NCBI RefSeq assembly: GCF_004362805.1
Contig: NZ_SNYF01000005.1
Span: 1,078,797-1,142,796 of the forward strand
Origin: Algoriphagus boseongensis
GTDB taxonomy: Bacteria > Bacteroidota > Bacteroidia > Cytophagales > Cyclobacteriaceae
Direction: 5' to 3'
Length of the DNA stretch: 64,000 nt
In this document: positions 35,071 to 43,375 of the stretch, piece after piece
Layout: every line of letters begins with the position of its first letter
Position numbering within the stretch: position 1 is the first letter of the stretch
Program-made: the position numbers and the translations under genes
The notes under the pieces: model-generated
Told to the model about the DNA's origin: nothing
What the model saw: the letters and a program-made list of their open reading frames with translations, nothing else
Databases searched by the model: none

Positions 35071-35748
35071 ATGGCTAATAAAAGTAGTGTTTTTGACATG
35101 ATTGGACCTATTATGATAGGGCCATCTTCCTCCCATACTGCGGGAGTGGTAAGAATAGCCAGAGCAGCAATAAGAGTGCTTGGCGGAATTCCTGATGAGG
35201 CAGAAATCACTTTTTACAATTCATTCGCCAGAACTTACGAAGGCCACGGAAGCGATCGGGCTATTTTTGGGGGATTGATGGATTTCAAAACCGACGACGA
35301 GAGAATCAAGAATGCGCTTGAAATTGCCAAAGAAAAAGGGTTGAAATACAAATTCAAATCCATTGGAAATTCCTCTGTTCATCATCCAAATACCATTAAA
35401 CTCAATCTCAAAAAGGGAGAAAGAACTGTTGAAGTAGAAGGAGAAAGCCTTGGAGGAGGCGTGATCAATATTGCCGAAGTGGATGGGTTTGTGGCAAATT
35501 TTTCTGCCCAAATGCATACCCTAATTATCAAGGCCCAGGATATTTCTGGAGCAATTGCCTTTATTTCAAGCGTAATAGCTCAAGAAAAAGCAAACATAGC
35601 TACCATGTCTGTTTCAAGAAAAGGCAAAAATGACTTAGCTTGCCATGTAATTGAAATGGACTCTGGAATTAACAAGATTACTACCCAATATTTACAATCC
35701 TTACCCTGGATCAAAGAACTGATTTATATTCCAGACATTGATTTGTAA
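35071..35748 (+). CDS. sdaAB: L-serine dehydratase, iron-sulfur type, beta subunit
   Basis: A 225-residue beta subunit of the [4Fe-4S] L-serine ammonia-lyase (serine to pyruvate plus ammonia). Signature: FDMIGPIMIGPSSSHTAGVVR at the N terminus (written in parts: MIGPIMIGPSSSHTAG), then YEGHGSDRAIFGGLMDFKTDD, and VEGESLGGGVINI. The C-terminal third is an ACT domain (HTLIIKAQDISGAIAFISSVI) that may sense serine or another amino acid. The Cys-bearing alpha subunit gene is not next to it. A TolC-family gene follows after 35 bases. Confidence 0.95.
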   Translation: MANKSSVFDMIGPIMIGPSSSHTAGVVRIARAAIRVLGGIPDEAEITFYNSFARTYEGHGSDRAIFGGLMDFKTDDERIKNALEIAKEKGLKYKFKSIGNSSVHHPNTIKLNLKKGERTVEVEGESLGGGVINIAEVDGFVANFSAQMHTLIIKAQDISGAIAFISSVIAQEKANIATMSVSRKGKNDLACHVIEMDSGINKITTQYLQSLPWIKELIYIPDIDL

Positions 35749-35783
35749 TTAATTTTCAAATAGAAGACCATAACCAACTAAAT

Positions 35784-37136
35784 ATGAAGAAGCTTTTTTT
35801 TCTTTTCATGGCAATTTTTGGGGTTTTGCACACTGCAAACTCTCAAGAAGGAATCCCTCCGGGCCCCTACGATCTTCAAACTTGCGTTGAGATTGCCTTG
35901 GAAAACAACCTTACCTTAAAAAGAACTATTGCCAATCAGCAAATCAACGAGGCCACCTTACTTCAAAACCAAGGGCAACGAATCCCAAGTTTCAATGTCG
36001 GAGCTAGCTCTGGATTTAGATGGGGTAGATCTATTAACCCGGTAACCAACCTCTTTGAAAACAACAGAATTGGAAACATCAACTTATTCGCAAACTCGAG
36101 TGTAACAGTTTTCGGAGGAATGAGAGTCAACAATTCTGTTGCTCAGGCAAGAAAGGACTTGGAATCAGGAGAGTTTAGCATTCAAGCTACCACCAACCAG
36201 GTTACCCTAGATGTGATCAATCAATTTATTAATGTGGTTTTCAATAGGGAGCAGGTAAAAATCGCAGAAAACCAGCTTAAATCGACTACTGAGCAACTTC
36301 AAAGAACAACCAAATTGGTTGAGGCTGGATCTCTCCCACTTTCTGATCAGCTTGACTTGCAATCTCAAAATGCAACCAACCAATTAGAAGTAATCAACGC
36401 TAAAAACAGCTATCGCTTGGCGAAATTGAGTCTAGCTCAATTGATGCAAATTCCATTTAGCGATGAATTCGAGGTAATTGAGCCTGGATTTGAGGTCACC
36501 ACCTTTGACTTGGAAACCAATGATCCTTCAAGAATCTATGAAATTGCCATTGATCTAATGCCTGAAATTAAAGTAAGCGAAGCAAATCTTGAAAGTGCCG
36601 AGTACGGAGTAAAAATCGCTAAAGGAGCTTTCTTGCCAACTTTGGGATTGAGTGCAAACGTGTTTTCAAACTATGTAGACCAACCAGGATTTGGACAAAC
36701 TGAGATCCCACCTTTCGGAGATCAAATCGAAAGGAACCTTTCACAGTCTGCCAACTTGCAATTGAACATTCCGATTTTCACCAATTTCAATAACCGCGCT
36801 TCCGTTCAGCGAGCAAGAGCTCAAAAGATTTTGGCAGAAGTAGATAATACCCAAGCCAAAAATCAGCTTAGACAGGATATTGAAACTGCATTTAATCAAG
36901 CCTTGGCATCGGAGCAATCTTATGAAGCTTCTTTGACTAGAGTGAAAAGTTTGGAAGAAACTTTCAGAATTGCGAAGCAAAGATTCGATTTGGGAGCGAT
37001 CAACTCGGTTGATTTCCAGGTAGCTCAAAACAACCTGTTCAATGCCCAAGCAGATCTTTTGAATGCGAAATACACCTATATTTTCAGAATAAAAGTTCTT
37101 GATTTCTATCTCGGTAACCCCATTAATTTAAACTAA
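35784..37136 (+). CDS. TolC-family outer-membrane efflux protein
   Basis: 450 residues with a signal peptide (LHTANSQ). The sequence is largely helical in two similar halves, as in TolC: YDLQTCVEIALENNLTLKRT and YEIAIDLMPEIKVSEANLESAEYGVKIAKGAFLPTLGLSANV (read in parts). Gln/Asn-rich coiled helices (VEAGSLPLSDQLDLQSQNATNQLEV) form the periplasmic tunnel. It would form the trimeric outer-membrane exit duct of a tripartite exporter. The adaptor gene follows with a 3-base gap. Confidence 0.94.
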   Translation: MKKLFFLFMAIFGVLHTANSQEGIPPGPYDLQTCVEIALENNLTLKRTIANQQINEATLLQNQGQRIPSFNVGASSGFRWGRSINPVTNLFENNRIGNINLFANSSVTVFGGMRVNNSVAQARKDLESGEFSIQATTNQVTLDVINQFINVVFNREQVKIAENQLKSTTEQLQRTTKLVEAGSLPLSDQLDLQSQNATNQLEVINAKNSYRLAKLSLAQLMQIPFSDEFEVIEPGFEVTTFDLETNDPSRIYEIAIDLMPEIKVSEANLESAEYGVKIAKGAFLPTLGLSANVFSNYVDQPGFGQTEIPPFGDQIERNLSQSANLQLNIPIFTNFNNRASVQRARAQKILAEVDNTQAKNQLRQDIETAFNQALASEQSYEASLTRVKSLEETFRIAKQRFDLGAINSVDFQVAQNNLFNAQADLLNAKYTYIFRIKVLDFYLGNPINLN

Positions 37137-37139
37137 ACC

Positions 37140-38456
37140 ATGGCCAACAAAAAATCGAATAAGCTTTTGTATTACCTACTTGGCGCAGTAGGTGTAATCA
37201 TAATTTTCGCTGTCATCGGCAGATCAGCCGGATGGATTGGTGGAGTAAAAGAAACTGAGGTAGAATTTGCTACGGTAAAAAGAACTTCAATAGTAGAAAA
37301 AGTAAGTGCATCTGGAGAAATCCAGCCTGAAGTGGAAGTGAAACTTTCTCCAGACGTAGCCGGTGAAATCATCGAACTCAACGTGGTTGAGGGAGATTCA
37401 GTTGCTGAAGGAAAACTTTTGGTAAAAATCAGACCTGACAACTTCGTATCTGCACTTGAAAGAAGCCGAGCCAACTTGAATCAGCAAATGGCAAACTTGG
37501 CTCAGGCCAAGGCGGCCTTGCAGAGATCTGAAGCACAATACACTCAGGTGAAGTTAAACTTCGATCGCCAGCAGAAGCTTTTTAAAGAAAAAGCGATTTC
37601 TGAAGCAGATTTTGAAACTGCCAGAGCCAATTACATCTCTGCGGAAAAAGACTTGGAAGCGGCAAAACAAAATGTAGTGGCTTCTGAATTTATTGTAAAA
37701 AGTTCTCAGGCATCCGTGAACGAAGCTTCAGAAAACCTCAGATTAACCAATGTAAATTCTCCAGTTTCTGGAATTGTATCCAGTCTATTGGTAGAAAAAG
37801 GTGAACGTGTGGTAGGAACTCAGCAAATGGCAGGTACAGAAATGATGACCATAGCTGACCTTTCTAGAATGGAAGTTCGCGTAGACGTAAATGAAAATGA
37901 CATTGTAAGACTTTCCTTGGGCGACACCACCATTATTGATGTGGATGCTTATTCTACCGCAGGAAAGAAATTCAAAGGAATTGTAACCAGCATTGCCAAT
38001 ACTGCTAATACCAAAGCTTCTGCAGACGCGGTAACTGAATTCAAAGTAAAAATCAGAATCCTAAACAGCTCTTATGAGGATCTAGTGAAAGCTGGTAACA
38101 AATATCCATTTAGACCTGGGATGACTGCTTCTGTGGAAATTCTTACTACTTCAAAAAGCAATGCGCTTTCAGTGCCTCTTTCTTCAGTTACCACAAGGGA
38201 AGATAAATTAGATACGCTTGCGGGTGGTACTACCAAGTCCAAAGAATTGGTATTTGTAAGTGAAAACGGGACAGCCAAGCTGAGAGAAGTAAAAACAGGT
38301 ATCTCAGATTATGAAAACATTGAGATTCTTGAAGGTCTGAAAGAAGGAGAAGAAGTGATCTCCGGTCCATATTTCATAGTAAGTAAGGAGCTCAAAGAAG
38401 GCGACAAAGTAAAAAAGATGTCAGCTCCGAAACCTGAGAAAGAAGAAGAAAAATAA
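37140..38456 (+). CDS. Periplasmic adaptor (membrane fusion) protein of a tripartite exporter
   Basis: 438 residues. A single N-terminal membrane helix (about residues 10-28) is followed by the lipoyl-like barrel half EKVSASGEIQPEVEVKLSPDVAGEI (read in parts), a long coiled-coil hairpin (SALERSRANLNQQMANLAQAKAALQRSEAQY region), the second lipoyl half SPVSGIVSSLLVEKGERV, and beta-barrel and membrane-proximal domains ending GEEVISGPYFIVSKEL. The C terminus is highly Lys/Glu-rich. It resembles MacA/HlyD-type adaptors, so a MacB-type ABC permease is a likely partner, but a terminator follows and no pump gene is here. Confidence 0.92.
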   Translation: MANKKSNKLLYYLLGAVGVIIIFAVIGRSAGWIGGVKETEVEFATVKRTSIVEKVSASGEIQPEVEVKLSPDVAGEIIELNVVEGDSVAEGKLLVKIRPDNFVSALERSRANLNQQMANLAQAKAALQRSEAQYTQVKLNFDRQQKLFKEKAISEADFETARANYISAEKDLEAAKQNVVASEFIVKSSQASVNEASENLRLTNVNSPVSGIVSSLLVEKGERVVGTQQMAGTEMMTIADLSRMEVRVDVNENDIVRLSLGDTTIIDVDAYSTAGKKFKGIVTSIANTANTKASADAVTEFKVKIRILNSSYEDLVKAGNKYPFRPGMTASVEILTTSKSNALSVPLSSVTTREDKLDTLAGGTTKSKELVFVSENGTAKLREVKTGISDYENIEILEGLKEGEEVISGPYFIVSKELKEGDKVKKMSAPKPEKEEEK

Positions 38457-38461
38457 AACCC

Positions 38462-38491
38462 ATCCCCGCTTAAAAGGCGGGGATTTTTTTT
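38462..38491 (+). terminator. Terminator after sdaAB-tolC-adaptor unit
   Basis: ATCCCCGC / GCGGGGAT stem, 7-base loop, followed by T residues. Confidence 0.88.
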
Positions 38492-38494
38492 GAT

Positions 38495-40768
38495 TTAATC
38501 CAAAGTAAATCTCAATCCAAAGAATCCACGGATCCCTTGATTAGGGGCAAAAACGTAAGTGGGATCAAAAGTTAAAGCATTTGGATTTTGTGGCGTTGGA
38601 ATCACTTGACCGGCATCATCAAAATCCACTCCACTGTCAAATGGATCAAAAGCTCTCGCTATACTATTTGCAGGTGGAGTGAAGTTTAAAAGGTTTTTAA
38701 CCCCTCCATATACTTCCCACTTCTCCCCTATTTTTTGAGTAAGCTGAATATTCTGAATACTCCACCAAGGGGAATATTCCGGTCTATTATCTAAAGGACC
38801 TAACAAAGGCAACCTCATCGGGCTGTATACATTGCCTGTATAGTCTATTGAAAGTTTTTGGCTAGGAAAAGTGTATCCAATGGTCCAAACCCCGCTAAAA
38901 CGCTCTGTAAGCAACTGTCTCACCTTATCTCCATCTTCTTCCAAGCTTACATCCATAAAGGTCCCTCCGACCATAAACTTAAAGCCGGAATTAAGAACTG
39001 CATCAAAATTCAAAGACAAGCCTTTAGAGACCGCTCCACCATCCAAATTGGAATAGATAATTTGATTGGGATTGGTCTCATAATCCGGTACAATCCGATT
39101 GGAGAAGTTGGTGTAAAAAGCCGAGGCATCAAGTCCAAAGTAATTTCCTTGGTCCGTAAAAAACTTCTTTACCCAATTCACATTTCCATTCCAACTTTTC
39201 TCTGGCGCCAATTCCTCTGAGAAAACAACTTCCCGCGCCCCTGTCAAAGCTGCATGGTCCTCTGTAAATACATTGGCTACCCGAAATCCATTTCCAACAG
39301 AAAATCTGAGCACAGAGGTTTTGTCAAATGAGGAAATTTTGAAATTGATTCTAGGAGAAAAAATATTGCCGTGAACACTGTTATAGTCATACCTCATCCC
39401 TGCCAGCAAAGAACTTCTTGTTGAAAATTTAAACTCATTTTGAACAAAGGCTCCAGGAAGATGGATTTTTGAAGGGGAATTCTCTGGTCCAGTTCCTCCA
39501 GTAGCCGGAGTATTATCATCGTAAAAAGTATAGCGATAAGCCGCTCCCAAAAGCAGATTATTCCGCTCACCTTCTTTTCTCCAAGTCAACTGACCAAAAC
39601 CAATTCTTTGATCTGCCAAGTATGGTGTATTGCCATAAACTGAATTTTGATGGTGGCCATTTAGGGAAAACTGAAATGCCAAATTCTTTACCTCAGGGAA
39701 ATCATATAGCCCAAATAATTCCCAGCGACTGGTGTAAATACTTTCCCCATAAACCTGATCACCTCCTCTAAATTCAGGAGTCCAAGTCATTTCTCCCCCC
39801 CACCTATCTTCATACAAATACCGACCGGCGAGAGAAAAGACTTTCCCTCCTTTCCTTTCTACCTGAAATTTCTGAAATAAGGAAAATCTTTTTTGAAGCG
39901 GGACATCGGTAAAGCCATCTAGATTTTTATCGATGGGATTGGAATACCAAAAAGTGCTGAGCCCGGTCAAGGAATTAATCTTTTTTCCAATCTTGGATTT
40001 CATTCCCAAATCCAAATTCACTTCTCCCCAATTCGTTGCCATTACATCAAGAGAAGTCAAGGGAGCCAATTCAGGCTTTTTGGTAATGATATTTATCAAG
40101 CCTCCAACTGCTTCGGAACCATACAAAGTTGAAGCGGGTCCTTTGACAACTTCAATTCTATCGATAAGCGCCTGAGGAATACCTGTCAAACCATACACCG
40201 TAGCCAAGCCACTTACGATAGGCATCCCATCGATCAAAACCATAGTGTATGGCCCCTCCAATCCATTAATATGGATATCACCCGTATTGCAGACATTGCA
40301 ATTGACCTGAGGCCTAACCCCATTTACATTTTGAAGAGATTCAAAAAGTGATGGTGTAGGATTAGCCTTGAAAAAAGCTGATTTATAGACTTCTACTGGC
40401 ACAGGGCTGTCGAGTTTGGATACTTCCTGAAGTGTTCCACTGACCACCACCTCATCCAATGAATTATCCATTTCCTTTAATTCAATGGACAAAAATTCTC
40501 CTTTTTCAAAAGGAATACTCAGAGAAACACTCTCCGATACATAGCCAATTCTTGAAACCTGAATTTGATAGGTTCCTGCTGGGACATCAATCAAATGAAA
40601 AAAACCCAAGCTATCCGTGATGGTACCTTTTGAAGTTCCTTTAAGTAAAATATTCGCAAATTCTATTGGCTTTGAATCAGCCAAAACCTTTCCTTTTAAG
40701 ATGAATTGAGCATTAATCTTCTGAATAGAGAAGAATAGACAAATCCATAGAAAAGTGATTTTAGACAT
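38495..40768 (-). CDS. TonB-dependent receptor, probable metal or metallophore transporter
   Basis: 757 residues with a signal peptide (MSKITFLWICLFFSIQKINAQ). An N-terminal carboxypeptidase-regulatory-like domain (GKVLADSKPIEFANILLKG...GFFHLIDVPAGTYQIQVSRIGY) precedes the plug domain (GPYTMVLIDGMPIVSG, LIDRIEVVKGPASTLYGSEAVGGLINIITKKP in parts) and a 22-strand barrel ending RGFFGLRFTLD. The plug carries a notable VNCNVCNTGDIHING motif with two Cys three residues apart. Promoter boxes with an inverted repeat between them and a divergent DtxR/MntR-type regulator suggest metal-dependent repression, so iron or manganese uptake is the best guess. Confidence 0.93.
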   Translation of the reverse strand: MSKITFLWICLFFSIQKINAQFILKGKVLADSKPIEFANILLKGTSKGTITDSLGFFHLIDVPAGTYQIQVSRIGYVSESVSLSIPFEKGEFLSIELKEMDNSLDEVVVSGTLQEVSKLDSPVPVEVYKSAFFKANPTPSLFESLQNVNGVRPQVNCNVCNTGDIHINGLEGPYTMVLIDGMPIVSGLATVYGLTGIPQALIDRIEVVKGPASTLYGSEAVGGLINIITKKPELAPLTSLDVMATNWGEVNLDLGMKSKIGKKINSLTGLSTFWYSNPIDKNLDGFTDVPLQKRFSLFQKFQVERKGGKVFSLAGRYLYEDRWGGEMTWTPEFRGGDQVYGESIYTSRWELFGLYDFPEVKNLAFQFSLNGHHQNSVYGNTPYLADQRIGFGQLTWRKEGERNNLLLGAAYRYTFYDDNTPATGGTGPENSPSKIHLPGAFVQNEFKFSTRSSLLAGMRYDYNSVHGNIFSPRINFKISSFDKTSVLRFSVGNGFRVANVFTEDHAALTGAREVVFSEELAPEKSWNGNVNWVKKFFTDQGNYFGLDASAFYTNFSNRIVPDYETNPNQIIYSNLDGGAVSKGLSLNFDAVLNSGFKFMVGGTFMDVSLEEDGDKVRQLLTERFSGVWTIGYTFPSQKLSIDYTGNVYSPMRLPLLGPLDNRPEYSPWWSIQNIQLTQKIGEKWEVYGGVKNLLNFTPPANSIARAFDPFDSGVDFDDAGQVIPTPQNPNALTFDPTYVFAPNQGIRGFFGLRFTLD

Positions 40769-40789
40769 TTAGGCATGGCATTAGATATG

Positions 40790-40820
40790 CAAAAGTAATA
40801 AGTTAGACTACTCTAACAAA
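40790..40820 (-). promoter_or_regulatory. Promoter of the TonB receptor: TTTG-N19-TACTTTTG
   Basis: On the minus strand, TTTG (40820-40817), a 19-base spacer between TTG-type and -7 boxes, and TACTTTTG (40797-40790). Both boxes and the spacing match the Bacteroidota consensus. The receptor start is 21 bases downstream. Confidence 0.62.
40802..40817. promoter_or_regulatory. Inverted repeat, candidate DtxR/MntR-family operator
   Basis: GTTAGA, CTAC, TCTAAC is a perfect 6+6 inverted repeat. It resembles the TTAGgttagCCTAA style of DtxR/IdeR sites and lies between the -33 and -7 boxes of the receptor promoter. Binding here would block RNA polymerase. The regulator gene is divergent, starting 62 bases away. 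Confidence 0.6.
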
Positions 40821-40878
40821 TTTATTTTTTCACTAAAACTTTCCTTAATTTGGAACTTGATCAAAACCCAATCCTTGA

Positions 40879-41535
40879 ATGGCTTCAACTACCGAAGAAA
40901 ATTACCTTAAAGCCCTTTTTAATCTCTCCAATTCAAAAGGAGAGGTAAATCTTTCTGAATTAGCACATAGCCTTCAGGTAAGTTTGCCAACAGCGAATAG
41001 CATGGTAAAAAGTCTTCAGAAAAGTGGTTGGTTGAAATACGAAAAATATAAACCACTCATTTTAACTCCCGAAGGAGAAAAGGAAGCCGCATTGATTATC
41101 CGAAAGCACAGACTTACCGAAATGTTTTTGGTGAAAAAGATGGGTTTCGGCTGGGAGGAAGTTCATGAAATCGCCGAGCAAGTGGAACATATTCATGCTC
41201 CTAAATTCTTCCAGAAAATGGATGAAATGATGGGCTACCCTACCATTGACCCTCATGGATCCCCTATTCCAGATATTCAGGGGAGAATTCCTCAGGTTAA
41301 TTTTACCCCACTTTCTAGCTGCAAACCTGATCAGCTTGTCCAATTGGCCGCTTTGACGAATTCTTCGACTGAGTTTTTGGAGTTTCTGAACAGTAGGAAA
41401 TTAGCATTGGGTACGGAATTGAAAATTCTCTCCAGAGAAGCCTATGATTCAAGCGTGGTCGTAAGCTATGAGAATCGCCCTCACGAAACCCTGAGTGAGA
41501 AGGTGGCAGAAAGGCTTTTGGTAAGAATAATTTGA
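40879..41535 (+). CDS. DtxR/MntR-family metal-dependent transcriptional regulator
   Basis: 218 residues in three domains. The N-terminal winged helix (STTEENYLKALFNLSNSKGEVNLSELAHSLQVSLPTANSMVKSL in parts) is followed by a dimerisation/metal-binding domain (IIRKHRLTEMFLVKKMGFGWEEVHEIAEQVEHI in parts; His and Glu residues at the usual ligand positions) and a C-terminal FeoA/SH3-like domain (LGTELKILSREAYDSSVVVSY). The three-domain length is like DtxR/IdeR rather than the shorter MntR. It would repress metal-uptake genes when Fe(II) or Mn(II) is plentiful. It is divergent from the TonB receptor and probably controls it. Confidence 0.93.
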   Translation: MASTTEENYLKALFNLSNSKGEVNLSELAHSLQVSLPTANSMVKSLQKSGWLKYEKYKPLILTPEGEKEAALIIRKHRLTEMFLVKKMGFGWEEVHEIAEQVEHIHAPKFFQKMDEMMGYPTIDPHGSPIPDIQGRIPQVNFTPLSSCKPDQLVQLAALTNSSTEFLEFLNSRKLALGTELKILSREAYDSSVVVSYENRPHETLSEKVAERLLVRII

Positions 41536-41629
41536 TTCCAATTCAGGTCTAAGCCTTCATTTTTTACATTATAGGTAAGCTTAATGTCAAGACCCTCTTC
41601 TAATTTAGAATCCAGATAAACCACTCAAT

Positions 41630-43333
41630 ATGATTAAATTAAAAATAATCACTGCTTTGGCCTTCGGCGCACTTATGCCAATTTTATCTTATTCCCAAGA
41701 TCGGGTTTCCGGGCGAAATTTTGCAACCCGATCAGAAATCCTTGCTCAAAATGGGATGGCTGCGACCAGTCAGCCTTTAGCAACTCAAGTCGCTTTGGAT
41801 ATTTTGAAAAAAGGAGGATCAGCAATGGATGCCGCTATTGCTGCGAATGCAATGCTGGGTCTAGTTGAACCCAATGCATGCGGAATTGGCGGAGATGTAT
41901 TTGCGATCATTTGGGATGCAAAAACAAAAAAGCTTTATGGTTTCAACGGAAGTGGACGGGCTCCGGAAAGCTTGACCATGGAAGTCTTTAAAGAAAAGGG
42001 CCTAAACTATGTGCCTCTACTTGGTCCACTTCCAGTTTCTGTTCCAGGATGTGTGGACGGTTGGTTTGAAATGCATAAGCGATTTGGAAAACTTTCTATG
42101 CAAGAAATACTTCAACCCTCGATTGATTATGGTAGAAATGGTTTTCCTGTCTCAGAGGTAATCGCTTGGCAAATGAACGGCATGTGGCCTAGCATGCAGG
42201 ACATTCCGGGTTTTCGAAAAACCTATATGCCTAATGGAAAAACTACCCCTAAAAAGGGGGATGTATTTAAAAATCTTGATCTGGCCAGAACCTATGAAAT
42301 GATCGCAAAAGAAGGTAGATCAGCTTTTTATGAAGGAGAAATTGCTAGAACCATAGACCGATTCATGAAGGAAAATGGTGGGTATTTGAGCTATGAGGAC
42401 TTAAAAAAGCATACTTCCGAATGGGTAGAACCAGTAAGTACAAATTACAGAGGCTACGATGTTTGGGAATTACCTCCAAATGGTCAGGGCATTGCCGTGC
42501 TTCAAATGCTCAATATTTTGGAAGGTTATGATATTAAGTCTATGGGCTTTGGAAGCGCGGAATATCTCCACGTACTCACAGAAGCTAAAAAACTGGCTTT
42601 CGAAGATCGGGCTAAATTCTATGCCGACCCTGCCTTCAACCAAATCCCTGTTGAAAAGCTAATCTCCAAAGAATATGCAGCAGAACGCAGAAAGCTAATC
42701 GATCTGGAAAAGGCGGCTACTGAATATCCAGCAGGAGATCTTGAATTGGGAAACACGACCTATCTCACGGTAGCCGATAAGGATGGAAACATGGTCTCTT
42801 TTATCCAAAGTATTTACGATGAATTCGGATCAGGAATGGTACCTGATGGACTTGGCTTTGTTCTACAAAACCGTGGACAGCAATTTAATGTCCAGGACCC
42901 CAACCATTGGAATTCCTTGGCGAAAGGAAAAAGACCTTTTCATACAATTATCCCTGCTTTTATCACGAAAGATGGTGAACCTTATTTAAGCTTTGGCCTC
43001 ATGGGTGGATCAGTCCAGCCACAAGGTCATACCCAGATTGTCATTAACCATATTGACTTCGGGATGAATTTCCAGGAAGCAGGAGATGCGCCTAGAATGA
43101 GACACAACGGTTCCTCCGAACCGACCGGATCGAAAATGACTAATGGAGGCACCTTGAATTTGGAGAGTGGTTTCTCTTATGAGGTGATCAGAAAATTAGA
43201 GGAAATGGGACATCGGGTCGAATTCAGCGTAGGCCCTTATGGAGGATACCAAGCCATCTATTTTGACCGAATAAACAAAGTCTATATCGGAGCTTCAGAA
43301 TCCCGAAAAGACGGTCAAGCAGCGGGATACTAA
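41630..43333 (+). CDS. Gamma-glutamyltransferase family enzyme
   Basis: A 567-residue exported Ntn-hydrolase (signal peptide ending PILSYSQ). The N-terminal half has the large-subunit marks MAATSQPLATQVALDILKKGGSAMDAAIAANAML (in parts) and GIGGDVFAIIWD. Autocleavage should occur before Thr376 in LGNTTYLTVADKDGN, giving the small subunit. The usual TTH is TTY here, as in several GGT-like acylases. The later GLMGGSVQPQGHTQI block completes the oxyanion site. It may hydrolyse glutathione-like gamma-glutamyl compounds or other amides in the periplasm. It is monocistronic, with a strong terminator. Confidence 0.93.
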   Translation: MIKLKIITALAFGALMPILSYSQDRVSGRNFATRSEILAQNGMAATSQPLATQVALDILKKGGSAMDAAIAANAMLGLVEPNACGIGGDVFAIIWDAKTKKLYGFNGSGRAPESLTMEVFKEKGLNYVPLLGPLPVSVPGCVDGWFEMHKRFGKLSMQEILQPSIDYGRNGFPVSEVIAWQMNGMWPSMQDIPGFRKTYMPNGKTTPKKGDVFKNLDLARTYEMIAKEGRSAFYEGEIARTIDRFMKENGGYLSYEDLKKHTSEWVEPVSTNYRGYDVWELPPNGQGIAVLQMLNILEGYDIKSMGFGSAEYLHVLTEAKKLAFEDRAKFYADPAFNQIPVEKLISKEYAAERRKLIDLEKAATEYPAGDLELGNTTYLTVADKDGNMVSFIQSIYDEFGSGMVPDGLGFVLQNRGQQFNVQDPNHWNSLAKGKRPFHTIIPAFITKDGEPYLSFGLMGGSVQPQGHTQIVINHIDFGMNFQEAGDAPRMRHNGSSEPTGSKMTNGGTLNLESGFSYEVIRKLEEMGHRVEFSVGPYGGYQAIYFDRINKVYIGASESRKDGQAAGY

Positions 43334-43337
43334 AATG

Positions 43338-43373
43338 AAAAAGCCATTTATTTCTACATAAATGGCTTTTTTC
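43338..43373. terminator. Bidirectional terminator between GGT-like and galE genes
   Basis: Perfect 14-bp stem AAAAAGCCATTTAT / ATAAATGGCTTTTT with loop TTCTAC. It ends just before the galE stop. Confidence 0.87.
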
Positions 43374-43375
43374 TT

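Noticed and set aside
34613..35210. Three short minus-strand open frames in the xyl/sdaAB spacer
   Set aside because: They have no start context, domain or coding-like composition, and one runs into sdaAB. The stretch is better read as regulatory DNA.
1..38456. Idea that the RND fragment and the TolC/adaptor pair form one efflux operon
   Set aside because: They are about 34 kb apart with many terminators between them, so any partnership is only in trans and cannot be supported.
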